The translations under genes were made by a program, and so were the position numbers. A stretch of DNA of 64,000 nucleotides, taken from the NCBI GenBank assembly GCA_018340375.1, contig JAFFJZ010000031.1:1674001-1738000 (forward strand), read 5' to 3'. This document shows positions 1 through 11,029 of the stretch, one piece after another (the first letter of the stretch is position 1; each line of letters starts with the position of its first letter). The notes beneath the pieces were generated by a model. The model was not told where the DNA came from and made no database searches. It saw only the letters and a list, made by a program, of their open reading frames with translations. The DNA is from Gonatopus flavifemur. Taxonomy: Eukaryota; Arthropoda; Insecta; Hymenoptera; Dryinidae.

Positions 1-1
1 T

Positions 2-238
2 CATTCAGAAAACATGCTGTTAGCCATGATTACGGATGAGAGACGAAATATGCGACAATTGAGTCATAGAAAGATATTAGAAGCAAGGAATCAACAGTTG
101 AAGGATAAAACTGTCAGAACCTTCAAACCGACTTCAATGAATTTCGATGCTACGAACTACCCCGAGCTCATTGATTGGACGAAATGTAAGTTGTCGTCTC
201 TTCCAGTGATGGGAAGTTTCGAATCAGAGAATATTTAA
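2..238 (+). pseudogene. Fragment of a repeat-encoded protein, C-terminal part
   Basis: An open frame runs from the window edge to a stop after about 79 codons and contains MLLAMITDERRNMRQL and then FDATNYPELIDW. This pattern (an arginine-rich helix, then F-D-A-x-x-Y and I-D-W) resembles the C-terminal part of proteins encoded by repeats in many insect and cnidarian genomes; that recollection is from general knowledge, not a search. Nothing upstream is visible because the window starts here. The following 300 bases hold no continuation I recognise. It is most likely a decayed transposon gene; it could instead be an exon of an unknown host gene, because GTAAG follows GAAAT near base 185 and would serve as a splice donor. 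Confidence 0.35.
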
Positions 239-2313
239 TCATTTATACAAAATAAAACCCTGCCTGAATATGGATTTTTAAACTTCCCCTGCTGCCAGGG
301 AGTTGAAAGATGCGTTGAACTCGTCACAGAGTCCTCCAGCAGAGTTTGTGGACCAAAAAACAGGGATGGCTTCATCAGAACAACTTTGTATTCAAGACTG
401 TCGATGCCAAAATTCAACCAAAAATCCGAATTTCAAACAGCTTCAACTGATAGTCGTTGAAAATGATATTGATATGATGATTAATTACTGCGTCCAAAAT
501 GGTTGGATAGTTGGGCAGAGCGTGGGTGGACCTCGACGTGCAGCTACCTCCACGTGGTGAGTTCTGGATCATTTGAGCAGAAATAATTTTGCAAAATGGG
601 CGGAGAACCGCAAGGTGATGTATTCGGACCAAAGTTGAATGAATCAGATTATTCATAGAAGGAAATTGATGATGAAGAACGGTCTTGTTTATATTTTCAA
701 TATAGCAGTGAATCTATTTGTAAAAGTGAAAATATCAATTTCTCACCAACATCCGCGAACTTTATGCTCTATGCACAGGTTCAAAACTGAACACGCGAAT
801 TTCCCTAAAATCCTTCTGTCATTAATGAAATAGTTCCACGCCATCAGAGGTTCAAGAACTGAATCTATGCAATTTGAGCTTCCGTGTGATTTTTGGTGTT
901 TTGTGTCATTTTTTTCAAGCTTTGGATGCTTTGCGTGAATCGGGGATTTGAGATAGGAGTTTTTACAAATTCTTCTCTTGTTTGGCATGCAAACGCGCAA
1001 CTTTTCCACACTATGAGAATTCGATACACGGGAAATTACTTTTTTCGACCCACCCTAATGTTCACAAATACAATTGATATCAATTATTTTTTCTTCATTT
1101 TTTTTCATTCTTTCATGAATTCGTGTGTATAGAATTTATTAATCATAAATCATTCGTTTGTTAAAGGGAAAAATATCAAGATTGGGTATAATACCCATAC
1201 TATCGAAGTTTGAATCGTTTATAAAAACGGAACGAAAATTCAAACTCACAAATTTTGATGAATTTCCTGATAAATAACGATGAATCATTGGTATTTATCT
1301 TCTCGAACCAACTTCATGGAAGTGAAAATATCGTTTAAAGAATGTACTGTAAGATTTTTTATCTTTATCAAATGAGTATTTCTTCATTCGATTACTAATC
1401 CGTTCCAGTGAATGATTCGAACATCAGTAACATATTATACCCGGAGTGGAAAAATTGTCAATATTACATATAAATGTATACTTATACATTTATCCGTGTG
1501 TTATTATATATAACTTATATACAAACTGAATCAAATTATATATAATTTTTATAAAATTTCCAACTCGGGCCAAAATTTGATATCTCACGAACTCACCAAT
1601 TCTTACCAAAGATCATTCTTCCCCAAAACATCCTTTCAGACACAAGACAAGCCATTTCAAAAAATGTTTCTCTCTTTTCAAAAACAGAGTTCATTCGCAT
1701 TGAGTAATTTTCTTTATTCGCATATAAAATTTATATAATACATAATGTGAAAGTGCAAGTAAACATGGCACGTTATCTTGATGAATGAACAATCCAAGAC
1801 AATATTTCATACAAAATTATTTGAGAAATGAATGAAAGAAATAAAAAGTGAAAACATATATGAGTACATGATGAAGCTACCAAAAGAATGAACACCCTAT
1901 TTCTGCTTTTCCTTTACGATGTATATATTTATTTACAAGGCGTCTGTGATGAATACAGACAACATGTTTCTTCTTGAAACATACTTAAAAGTTTTGAACT
2001 TCTTTCTTTTTCCTTTTATTTATCCATCATTAATTGTGTTACTCGCATATTGCACTAACAGAGCTGTCACTGGTACTTGTAACATTTTTTATAATAATGA
2101 TGTGACAATATGAGCTTCTATTTACTCATTCCTCACGCGAATTAGGCTCGTATCTACAAATAATTATTGAAAGTCTACTAATTACCGTGTAAATAGAAAC
2201 AATAAATAAATCTTCTGTTGATTCGTCCTTGTGTTTCAACTGAGTAGGCCTTCCCACGGGTATCAGTTGAAGCAAAGTGACTCGCGTTGACGAAGAGTAA
2301 TCGCAAAAATCGC
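239..2313. other. No recognisable gene
   Basis: This stretch has only short open frames without recognisable motifs, with AT-rich intergenic-type sequence throughout. It lies downstream of the DIP2 stop codon, which is on the minus strand at 5947. I see no RNA gene or complete mobile element in it. Confidence 0.5.
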
Positions 2314-2645
2314 CTGTTTTTCTAGGACCGCGAGTTTCAGGTTGAAATGCATTCTAAAAAATACCCTATGTCGATCATTTGCAAGGGAATACCATTTCCT
2401 GGTGAGCACAACAATGGTTTTAGAGATACAGAAATCGACAGAATCGATAAATTCTTGACAGAACCGATTCTTTTCTAAAGAAAACTTATAGATTTTTAGA
2501 TAATCTTGATCGAAAATTGATACTACTTCACCTCCAAAACCAGTGTTATGCTCACCAGAAAATGGTATCCCCTCGCTAATGATCAACATAGAGGATTTGT
2601 TAGAATGCATTTCAACCTGAAACTCGCAGTTCCAAAAAATAGGCG
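2314..2645. repeat. Fold-back repeat
   Basis: Bases about 2314-2425 are an imperfect inverted copy of about 2525-2640. Shared blocks include GCGAGTTTCAGGTTGAAATG on one side and its complement CATTTCAACCTGAAACTCGC on the other, and GGGAATACCATTTCCTGGTG against CACCAGAAAATGGTATCCCC. The arms are separated by about 100 bases. The structure is that of a non-autonomous fold-back or MITE-type element. The 135-codon minus-strand open frame across it is a by-product of the inverted repeat. Confidence 0.7.
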
Positions 2646-2712
2646 GGAAAATACACTTTTTTGCGGTCACTCTTTATACGTTCAATAGGTGTTTCTTTTC
2701 AATTCGTTCAAC

Positions 2713-2714
<2 letters not shown>

Positions 2715-2745
<31 letters not shown>

Positions 2746-2746
2746 T
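2715..2746. repeat. (AT)n microsatellite
   Basis: A run of about 15 TA dinucleotides follows TGTG and precedes TCATATAC. It is a simple sequence repeat with no inferred function. Confidence 0.9.
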
Positions 2747-4062
2747 CATATACGATACAAGCTTTCTTATAGACAATAGAAATAATTAGAAATATGTTCT
2801 TTCCACAAATCATAATTTCCAAGTATACTAATAAAACAATATGCACAATACGTCATGTGTCGTCGTTAGGTTAAAAAAGAAAGTATATTATATAAAATTA
2901 TTAAACTATCAACAAATATACATTACGAAATTCTCGGCATCAAAGATTGAAACTGCAAAAGGAAGTCCCGAATATCGTCTTCCTCTATAAATTTTTGAGC
3001 TGGATCAAAGATCCGATAATCGGGATGGTGTTATCAATACGTATGATGATAGTTATGATTATGATTATGATTATAATGATGAGAATGATGATCATAGCAG
3101 TCTATAGTTTTACTAATTGAGACAATTTGAAAATACAAATAGCTGATCGATGAATTATCGAAATAGAATAAAATTAGCAGATATTATCACTATATTAAAT
3201 CACAAGTTGAAGTTGACATTTTTTTCACTTTCTCCAACCCATATTCTTCCTTTACGTGTGTTTTTGCTCTTCTTCGAAGGACAAATTGTGAAAAGGAGAC
3301 ACAAATGAAAATCAACCAGCCCTGAAGTAATTTCATACAAATGCGCACGAATATTGTATAATGACATTTTTTTTTTATTCGCAAAGAAAGTTGAGCTCCG
3401 ATGAAAAAGATCTAGCAGTCTGTCATGAAGTGTGTATTTGAAATGTATTAGATATTATATCAAACAACATTTACAAAAATTCTTTTCGTATTACATTGTG
3501 TATGAGAGTATAAAAAACTTTTTGCATATACGTACAAAATTCCATCGTGTTGTGCGCAATGCAGCTTGATAAGATTAAAATTTCTTTATGGGACAAGTAC
3601 TTCTTGGTCCCATTTTCTTCTATTATTCTGTTTCTCTTTCACTAGAGTAGTGAAATGTAATAAATTCTGCGTCACCGTAAGATTTATAGGGACCAGTAAC
3701 TTATTACAGGTATCATTACTCAGTTACTAGGAGTGCAAAAAGCTACACGAATAAGAATCAGAGCGATAGCGAGTTTTATCACATGTACGGTGTATGTATT
3801 GTAAATGTCAAAGAAAAAAGAAATTAAAAATTCCATAATAAAAATACTGCTACTCAATAATAAAAGTAATCATAATGATAATAATTAAAATAATAATAGT
3901 AATGACAAAGTGAATACATATATACAAATTAAATCGTTTATCCTTGTTCTTGATATATCAATCGGCATTCCATCACTCAAATATTTCACATGTGAATCCT
4001 TTATGAGGATCAATATACATATAAATATTATAACAGAACAGCTCACTACCGTCTGATTCTGA
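2747..4062. other. No recognisable gene
   Basis: AT-rich sequence with an imperfect TGATTA/GATGAT microsatellite near 3045-3095. Open frames are short and have no recognisable motif. No RNA gene was seen. Confidence 0.5.
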
Positions 4063-4278
4063 CCCAGGTAGCACCAAACGTTCGAACGTATAAACGGCAT
4101 GAGATGTTCGCAAAATTTACGCATGACATACGATGAACGTAGATTAAACATTGATAGAACGTTCATGCCAATCTTTTCAATATATTTGAAATATTCATTA
4201 TCATATCTTGAGTCTTTGATATCTCTTTGTTTCAATTTTGATTGACGTTCCATTGAATACTCAGTTAAATATATTCTA

Positions 4279-4280
<2 letters not shown>

Positions 4281-4310
<30 letters not shown>
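4281..4310. repeat. (AT)n microsatellite
   Basis: An AT dinucleotide run directly abuts the left end of the fold-back element that starts CAGGGTGACTCAAG. Confidence 0.9.
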
Positions 4311-4313
<3 letters not shown>

Positions 4314-4871
4314 GGTGACTCAAGTCGGGTAGATTATATTTGAGGAGCGTATTCTGCAGCAAAAATGCAACAACTTTTCTATTCGGCAAAATTTTTTTTG
4401 AGGCTTAGTTTTTGAGATATGAGCATTTTTAGATTTTTTTTCAAATCCAAATCACTCAAGACCACTGTATGCTACATACTTGAGCTTGACAACATTGGCT
4501 AAGTGGAGAAACGGCGGATTTCTGGAAAAAAAAAATTCAATTATCCTATCATCATTTGTTTTGGAACTACAGCGATTTGAAATTTTTGGCTTCTAGCCAA
4601 TCAGCATTCAGCAACTCTGAATCGCTATAGCTCCGAAACAAATAATGATAGGATAGTTGAATTTTTTTCCAGAGATCCGCCGTTTTCCAACTTGGCGAAT
4701 GGTGTCAAGCTCAAGTATGTAGCATACAGTGGTCTTGAGTGATTTGGATTTGAAAAAAAATCTAAAAATGCTCATATCTCAAAAACTAAGCCTCAAAACA
4801 AATTTTGCCGAATAGAAAAGTTGTTGCATTTTTGCTGCAGAATACGCTTCTCAAATATAATCTATCCGACG
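4311..4871. repeat. Fold-back element starting CAGGGTGACTCAAGT
   Basis: Two arms of about 250 bases are inverted copies: the left arm contains GAGGAGCGTATTCTGCAGC and AAACGGCGGATTTCTGG, the right arm GCTGCAGAATACGCTTCTC and CCAGAGATCCGCCGTTT. The loop is near 4580-4620. A second, partial copy of one arm lies at about 25968-26096. It has no coding capacity beyond a chance 72-codon frame. It has been inserted within the older MITE that spans 4063-5412. Confidence 0.85.
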
Positions 4872-5036
4872 GAAAATATATACACGGAAAATAAATCGTG
4901 GGTTTTTTACATAAAGGGTTCTGTACGAATAACCCATGACTACGACCAATCGTTTATAGCAACAAGTTCATGCTTCAAACGCCAAAACTCCATGCGTTTT
5001 TTCCACGGCGACTTGCGTTTGAAGCATGAACTCCCC

Positions 5037-5127
5037 TAACAGCACACTCCGTCGCATCTCCGTGGTCTCCACGGAGATAGATCGTATCCACGTGGAGACT
5101 ACGGAGATGCAACGGAGTGTGCTGTTA
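5037..5127. repeat. Hairpin element
   Basis: TAACAGCACACTCCGT at the left pairs with ACGGAGTGTGCTGTTA at the right, continuing through GCATCTCCGT/ACGGAGATGC, so the stem is more than 25 bp and nearly perfect. It is flanked by the inverted pair CATGCTTCAAACGC / GCGTTTGAAGCATG (about 4968-5034). It is a small fold-back element nested in the larger MITE. Confidence 0.8.
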
Positions 5128-5182
5128 AGGTCTGTACTATGAACGTTTGGTTGTTGCCATGGGTTATCCGCTCAGAACCCAC

Positions 5183-5283
5183 ATAGCACAAATGTCTCAG
5201 TAATATCTCCAGAATATTCTGGAGACATTGTAATATTGTCAGAATATTCTGGAGATATTACTGAGACATTTATGCTATATGGG
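5183..5283. repeat. Hairpin MITE with a stem of about 38 bp
   Basis: ATAGCACAAATGTCTCAGTA and TACTGAGACATTTATGCTAT form the ends of a nearly perfect stem that continues through TATCTCCAGAATATTCT and its complement. The loop is about 20 bases (GGAGACATTGTAATATTGTC). It is nested in the same older MITE. Confidence 0.85.
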
Positions 5284-5412
5284 AACCCTTCATGTGAAAT
5301 TCCACGATTCTTTTTCCGTGTAGAAACGTATGGAACGGCCTCAAATGTATATGCATTGAACGTATATCTAACATTCGTTGAACGTTTACAGTACATTACG
5401 GTGCTACTTGGA

Positions 5413-5946
5413 AAGGATTATTTCGTATGAACTACATACTGGTTTGAAATATTCAATTATGTCACGGTACAAAAGTACAATTCTAAGATGATAAAAGAAA
5501 ACTAATTGAGAAACGTCTATTATAAAGATTTACGTCGATTTGTTTCCTCTTTATGCATGACTATGTCCCCTGTACGAAAACATGAATTATTATCGTCTCA
5601 TGTCATTTTACGTACAATATCAAATTTTGATCGATGAATGATCTCTTTCAGATAAAATATGCGGAATTCTGTGTGTCGATAAACGCGAATCAAAGTATAC
5701 GTTCCAGTGATGAGACAAATTCCCCAATACCAGACACTGACCCTGTGATTTTTCTAAACTTTCCTTAATACGTAATAATTGATTCAACTTTTATTATTTG
5801 TGACAATCCTATTGAGAGATTAATGATTTAAAATACAAAACACTCGTAAATCACGAAATACATGTAAATATTTCATGCGCCTGTATGATATTTTCTCGAG
5901 TGTGTCCGTTACTAGGGCATTCGAAGAATACTATTTGTGTAGATGT
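5413..5946 (-). other. DIP2: Probable DIP2 3' untranslated region
   Basis: This stretch lies immediately downstream of the DIP2 stop codon on the minus strand and holds no other gene. A minus-strand AATAAA (plus-strand TTTATT at 5790-5795) lies about 150 bases past the stop and is a possible polyadenylation signal. AT-rich DNA contains this hexamer by chance, so the transcript end is not established. Confidence 0.35.
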
Positions 5947-6199
5947 TTACATATTATATGCCACATAGATGGGATCAAGCTGGTCCGCTAAGAAACCATC
6001 TCGCAAATGCATTCTCTGTTTCTCACCCCGCGAATTAATTGGAACGACTCCTGGATCTACAACAACTACAACTCCAACGACTAAATGATGCTCTTCCAAA
6101 ACAGCACTGGTTACTAGAGCAACTAGATCTAGAGCTTCGCTTTCACTGCCATCCAATTCCACCACGACAACCAGCAAATTAGTCCAGGTGAAAACAGCA
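5947..6199 (-). CDS. DIP2: DIP2, last coding exon (exon 12 of those visible)
   Basis: This encodes the C-terminal end of the second acyl-adenylate-forming-like domain. It starts after an acceptor (TTGTTTTTTTGTAG) with AVFTWTNLLVVVVELDGS, continues through VVVVVDPGVVPINSRGEKQR and ends MHLRDGFLADQLDPIYVAYNM followed by TAA. Near the C terminus these residues match DIP2 proteins of animals closely. The first base completes the split Cys codon of the preceding exon. DIP2 proteins carry an N-terminal DMAP1-binding region and two FAAL-like domains. Yeast and animal homologs control the level of particular diacylglycerols, and the fly gene affects neuronal branching; this is family knowledge, not something the sequence shows. 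Confidence 0.97.
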
Positions 6200-6278
6200 C
6201 TACAAAAAAACAAGAAATTCATGCATTAGTTAATCATTCATATATTACTCGTCAATTAATTATAAAAATAAAACTTAC

Positions 6279-6832
6279 CATTCAGCAATTTTTTTATGAC
6301 ATCTCATGACGCTGTTCTCAATGTCAATGGGATGATAACGCATGCCCCTGAGTAAAATGGCCTCGTCAAGAGCGCCGACCACAAATACAGCATCATGTAA
6401 TTCGGTATCATTAGGTGCAACATCCACTTCTGCAGCCACAGAGTCAACCGGGACATCCCCAATAGCTGATTGCTGCACACTCTCAGTACGTCTTAGAAAA
6501 CCTAAATATCCAGTCCTCGCGTAAACTTCACCTGTGTTTCCAGTGACCAAGCGAGCATTGAAATGATCCGCGTAATCACTCTCGTCTCCGTAAATTGTGA
6601 AGTATCCACTCGCGTTGTGGGAAGATTGGACCCAAATTTCACCCAAATGTGAATCGCCACATTGACCTTTCGTTTCTGGGTTAGCTATAATAACTTTTAC
6701 TCCCGGTAACAGTTTTCCTGATTCCATCAGACAAAGCGAATGTGGGCTACCTCTTTCGACCAGAGAGACACGATCGTTCCGTAACGCTCTGAGATCTACG
6801 TATACAGTGGATGGCTCTGGACTGGATGCTCC
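6279..6832 (-). CDS. DIP2: DIP2, exon 11
   Basis: This encodes about 185 residues of the second FAAL-like domain. Visible are TVYVDLRALRNDRVSLVERG, LGEIWVQSSHNASGYF, the YARTGYLGFLRR motif (equivalent to the A7 motif of adenylating enzymes) and VVGALDEAILLRGMRYHPID (A8 region). The acceptor is TTCTTCTCATTCAG and the donor is GTAAGTTTT. Translation joins ...AICLQ of exon 10 directly to GASSPEP here in frame 0, across the 49-kb intron. The exon ends on the first two bases of a split Cys codon. The motifs are intact; I see no stop or frameshift. Confidence 0.97.
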
Positions 6833-7521
6833 CTGAATGAGAAGAATTAAATGAGTATATTTTTCCATGGAGAATGATGATCACTTGCGCAGTGCAATTC
6901 ACATACACAAAGAGAAAAGTTTATATTAAAGATTAAACTAGTTTACAAACTACGAAAAATTGTCTGTATATCCAAGGCTATTATTTTTTTCTTATGCTTT
7001 TTGGCTTACTGAACTCGAAAATCTCAGTAAAAAATTTTTTTTAGCGATAGGTTTTCGAGTTATGAAGTTTTTCAATTTTTAAAGCGTTTTTCCGATGATA
7101 GTCTTGCTATTTGAAGTATATCTCGAGCTAGAAATGACCAATCTGGTTGCGTAAGGTCTCACATCGAACATAATTGGATTCCCAGTGAATATCATTATCA
7201 TTGTGACTGATCAATTAGGTAGTTTCAATGCAACGAACCGAGATATTCGGAAAAAATCATGTTCTCTGACTAAACTGAAAATAAAAAAGTTACTTTTTTG
7301 CCGAGGAAAAATAGAAATCATGGAAATATGTTCAGTTACGAATTTTCTATGTAAAGCTCGTACTTTTACGAAAAAACGAGGTATTCACGAAAGAGAATCC
7401 ATGCAACATTATCAAAGTTTTAACCATTTATTTACGAGTACCAAAATTCAACATTTCCTACATTCGTAGAGTTTTACCTTATTCTCAGCCTATACTCAAG
7501 TTTGATTGATTTGATTCATTT
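6833..7521 (-). other. Start of the giant DIP2 intron; nothing else recognised
   Basis: This is the exon-11-proximal end of the intron between DIP2 exons 11 and 10 (6833-55889). It is AT-rich with no recognisable element. The plus-strand open frame at 7185-7469 has no recognisable domain. Confidence 0.6.
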
Positions 7522-9512
7522 TTACTTCAATATTTCGATAGAATATGAGTTTATTTGAACTAATTTTGACTTCTCAATTGTCTTTTTTTTGCTACGTCTG
7601 TTTCTCTGATGAGAAACCAAATATCTCTCCCCCATCATTCTCTCATTCCAAAATCCCTGGTAACGCTGCTCCATGGACTTGAGTTGTTGGTGGAATCTCT
7701 CACCATGCTCGTCAGTCACGTCACCGAGATTCTCCGCGAAAAAATCCAAATGAGAATGTAAAAAAAAGATCTTGAGAGACATATTTACTCCTGTTAGGGA
7801 AAGTGAAGGGATACAGGGCATGTGGCAGAAGATGGAATAGAATGGAATAGAAGAACGGTATTGTATACCCATTTTTACATAATTCTGAAGTAAATTGGCC
7901 ACGATCATTTTGTACTTCGGATCTTCATTATTTCCAAGGAAACCAGAAACAACTGACTTGAACGAAATCCAGGCCGCAGTTTCATCAGGGCACAAATATG
8001 TCTGAAATTTGTCATTTTCCATCAGTTTTCTTATTTGTGGACCATCGAAAACCCCTTCTTTGATTCTTGCTGTGGTGAGATTTCCGAACAGAGTTCTCAG
8101 ATGAGGAAATGCTTGTCCTTCTTTGTTCAACGCCTTCACAAAGTTTTTTAGAAGCCCGAGTTTCATGTATAATGGTGGAAGAATGATGTTTTCTTTTTTT
8201 ACGAAAGCCACATATTTGATATTATTCTCTCCCATCGTATGGTTTTTCTTTTCGGCCATTGTTTTTTTTTCATAATGATGTTCGCGATCACGACTATTCC
8301 AGAGACATAGAAAACAATATTTTGTGTATTCTTGTTGCATTCCACATAACATGCGCGCTACTTTTAAATCAGAACAAATCTTCCAATCGTACTTTTCGTA
8401 CTCGATACATTCCAATAATTTGACCATTGTCTCATAGGATTCTTCAGTATTAACAGCATGTGCAATGGGTATCGACGGTATTTCGTTTCCGTTACGCAAA
8501 AGAACTGCTCATAAAATGTTTTTATTGCTTTCAACAAATAACCGCCACCCTTTTGCATCATAGGACTGTTTAAGTTCTTCGAACAAACCAGAAATGTTCT
8601 CGCAAAAGCATATTTGATCTCTTGTTTTATAATACTTTGAGTAAACCCTATCACGGCCTCTGTAACACAATAAAACCGCTCAATAAGAACACTCATTTTC
8701 TTCCTTCAACGCGAGGCAACAACCGTTCAAATGAGAGAGAGTGAGTGTTTTTATTGAGAGGTTTTACTGGACGTTATTCTAACATTCGCAGCCAAAAAGT
8801 TATATTGTTTCATTCGAGATGCATGCAAATCTGCTGCCTCTCCCTTGTAAAAATGATTCATATATGGCCCATATATGAACTGTATTTGATTCATATAGGG
8901 ACTTGGTACAAATCATATATGGTCATATATAAATCATATGTAATTCATATATGTGGCATATATGACCATATAAAATTCATATACGATTGTTCAATCCATA
9001 TAAGGACCAAACATGACCCATATATAGGGTACATAACGCCATATATGACATGTATATGGCCCATATATGAATGTCTGAAATCATATATGGCCCATATATG
9101 AATTATATAGGGGTCATATATGAATCTGTGAAATCATATATGTACCATGTGTGGTCATATATGCCGCATATATGATTCATTTTTACAAGGGCTTTTGAAA
9201 GGTCTAAATCTCTCACCCAATCATTCAATTCACCTTGAGTTAAAAGATGATGCTCTTCAATAGCATCAAAATCGCTATCACTATTCGTTTCTATATCGTG
9301 TAATAAATCGTTACAAATTTCAAGAGTAAGTGAGTTGGGACATTTGGGAATGACAAGTGTATCTGAGTGTGGTATTGGAAACCTGACAGATTGTACATTT
9401 GCGTAATCCCATTGCGTATTTTTCCAAAACCTGTCTGTTTGCTTAGACAAAAAAAGCAATCGATTGCATGACAAAATGGTTTTGTCCACATCATTGCTAC
9501 ACCGAATTTCAT
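7522..9512 (-). pseudogene. Broken gene of a widespread insect repeat-encoded protein
   Basis: Three in-order pieces can be read on the minus strand. The N-terminal part (9489 downward) contains LPKCPN-like text, then LLTQGELNDWVRDLDLSK. A middle part follows the inserted MITE: EAADLHASRMKQYNF. The C-terminal part (down to 7522) contains WRLFVESN, an in-frame stop near 8510, then GNEIPSIPIAHAV, YCFLCLWNSRDREHHY, LPPLYMKLGLLKNFVKALN and DEHGERFHQQLKSMEQRYQG. Proteins with these blocks are multicopy in arthropod and Hydra genomes; I cannot name the superfamily. The gene is inactivated by the MITE at 8842-9191 and by the stop. No terminal repeats of its own parent element were found. Confidence 0.6.
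8842..9191. mobile_element. 350-bp MITE, CCC...GGG ends, rich in CATATATG
   Basis: The element starts CCCTTGTAAAAATGATTCAT and ends with its exact complement ATGAATCATTTTTACAAGGG. It is flanked on both sides by CT (8840-8841 and 9192-9193), a 2-bp target duplication. The interior consists of about 20 copies of ATATATG-type octamers in both orientations. Removing the element and one CT restores the reading frame of the interrupted gene (DLSK followed by EAADLHA), which shows both the boundaries and the duplication are correct. The same end structure and subterminal octamers occur in the 8.2-kb element at 47474-55696, which may be related to its source. Confidence 0.93.
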
Positions 9513-9561
9513 TAGCCGCCTAATTCAAAAACAAAACTAAAATTCATGAAATAATCATATA

Positions 9562-9844
9562 CACTGGGAAAAATTTTCTTGTATGATTTCCCATAACTGA
9601 TGGAAAATTAAGGACAACAACCCGTAAACCACAAAATATACTGTCAAAGCTGGTGAATTCAACTGTCATTATGGTTGAATCCACAATACAATCGAGTAAC
9701 ATTTAGGATGGGAGTGAGTGAAGATAGCTGTAATTGCTGCATAGTTCACGCACGTTCGATAGCATATTTTGTCATTTCAGGTTATAATATCCTGAATTTA
9801 CTATCAATGATGGAAAATTATACACGAACATTTTTCTCATTGTG
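9562..9844. repeat. Fold-back MITE, CACTGGGAAAAAT ends
   Basis: The left end CACTGGGAAAAATTTTC is an imperfect inverted match to the right end CATTTTTCTCATTGTG, and GATTTCCCATAACTGATGG matches the complement of CTATCAATGATGGAAAATTA. It is preceded by TA; the base pair after it is AA, so the TA duplication is imperfect. It belongs with the TA-flanked fold-back clan seen at 33215, 34484 and 50775. Confidence 0.6.
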
Positions 9845-10341
9845 AATTAGTATATACTATACTCAAGCTGTAGATTTGACATCCACTTATTACTCAATAC
9901 ATACCCTGTCGAGCTAGAAGCCCATTCTACGAGATTCACATGGCATGAAAAGCATACAATACTTGGTGCCCATGGTTAATCAAGATTTTCAGCTTTCATT
10001 TGGGAATATTGTAGGTAATAATCTTGGAGGGGGTTGATGAATTTACGTTGATTCTTTCTCACGACATAATTACCGGATACGTAACAAAAATTGTCTGGAT
10101 GATTTGCGCACTCGAAATCTCGTTTCCTTTGACTCATGATATATAAAATGAATTGGAAAAATAGGATCCTAATGCCACAACACAGAATATCGATTCAAAC
10201 AATTTGACGGGATACAATAACACACAGATGTGAAATATCAGAAGAACAAATGCCGCAAAAAAACAAAAGACGGTTGACGAGCTGAAATTATTTCTAATTC
10301 ATCCATGGTATATCAAAATATCATAATAAGAATTAACCCTT
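9845..10341. other. No recognisable feature
   Basis: Intronic AT-rich sequence with no open frame of note, no delimited repeat and no RNA gene recognised. Confidence 0.5.
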
Positions 10342-10462
10342 CCCTGGTGAAAATAAAGTGTTACACTGTAGTTACAGTGCAATGCGAGGTTCATCCGAAT
10401 GTACCCGGAGTGGTGTTTCGCGCCGTGGAATGCATCGCAAATGTATTTTGTTTTTACCAGGG
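10342..10462. mobile_element. 121-bp MITE, CCCTGGTGAAAAT family, copy 1
   Basis: It begins CCCTGGTGAAAATAAAGTG and ends TTTTGTTTTTACCAGGG, and is flanked by TT on both sides (10340-10341, 10463-10464). A second copy, 131 bp and about 95% alike, lies at 15247-15377 with a different flanking dinucleotide (AA). The interior is an imperfect palindrome with TGTAGTTACA and GTGTTTCGCGCC. It encodes nothing. Confidence 0.92.
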
Positions 10463-11029
10463 TTCGCCCGTAATCCTGAATTTTACTGATACCGTCCGGA
10501 ATCTGGGTCATTAATGGCTAGTCGTTGTTTTGATCCAGTAAATACTGTTAAAAAAATCTGAAAAAATTCTGCAATACTCGTATACTATCCCACTTCACAT
10601 TCCAAAAGTTTATTTAGTCATTTGTAAAGAACAAAATTGTTCATGACAAATTGTTTAAACAAAAGTGATGGGAAAATCAATTTTGGTTAAAAAAATCATA
10701 TCTCATTGAATTTCTCATCAAAATAACAAATTCCAATGGGGTTTTGCAGTTAGATATATGTACGTTTAAGGAAAAAATACTGTACAAGAGTCATTTCCAA
10801 AAAATATAATTATTTTGATGATTGAAAATGGCGTTTTTCGGGTAAAGAAAAATTAGACTCTTAGTGTTATTTTCACATCATTTTATTGACAAGTCATAGA
10901 AAATAATCTGAAAAGATTTATTCATCATATCATTATTATATTTGACAAAAAATGAACGTTGTAGTAATCTGAAAGTACAATATTATTCTGTAACAGAATT
11001 TATGCACGTCAAACATATATTAGTGCGAT
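10463..11029. other. No recognisable feature
   Basis: AT-rich intronic sequence without recognisable genes or repeats. The piggyBac relic begins just to the right. Confidence 0.5.

Larger units (their letters stand above)
4063..5412. repeat. MITE of the CCCARGTAGCA family, filled with later insertions
   Basis: The left end reads CCCAGGTAGCACCAAACGTT and the right end AACGTTTACAG...GGTGCTACTTGG. These are inverted versions of the same terminus seen at 14417-14716 and in the split copy at 47342/55841. Subterminal AACGTT-type motifs are present at both ends (CGTTCGAACGT near 4080, GTTGAACGTTTAC near 5380). The last G of the right end appears to have changed, so the 2-bp duplication cannot be confirmed here. 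At about 1,350 bases it is far longer than the 300-base relative because several fold-back elements sit inside it. Confidence 0.65.

Noticed and set aside
2263..2670. 135-codon minus-strand open frame
   Set aside because: It crosses both arms of the fold-back repeat at 2314-2645 and has no domain-like features.
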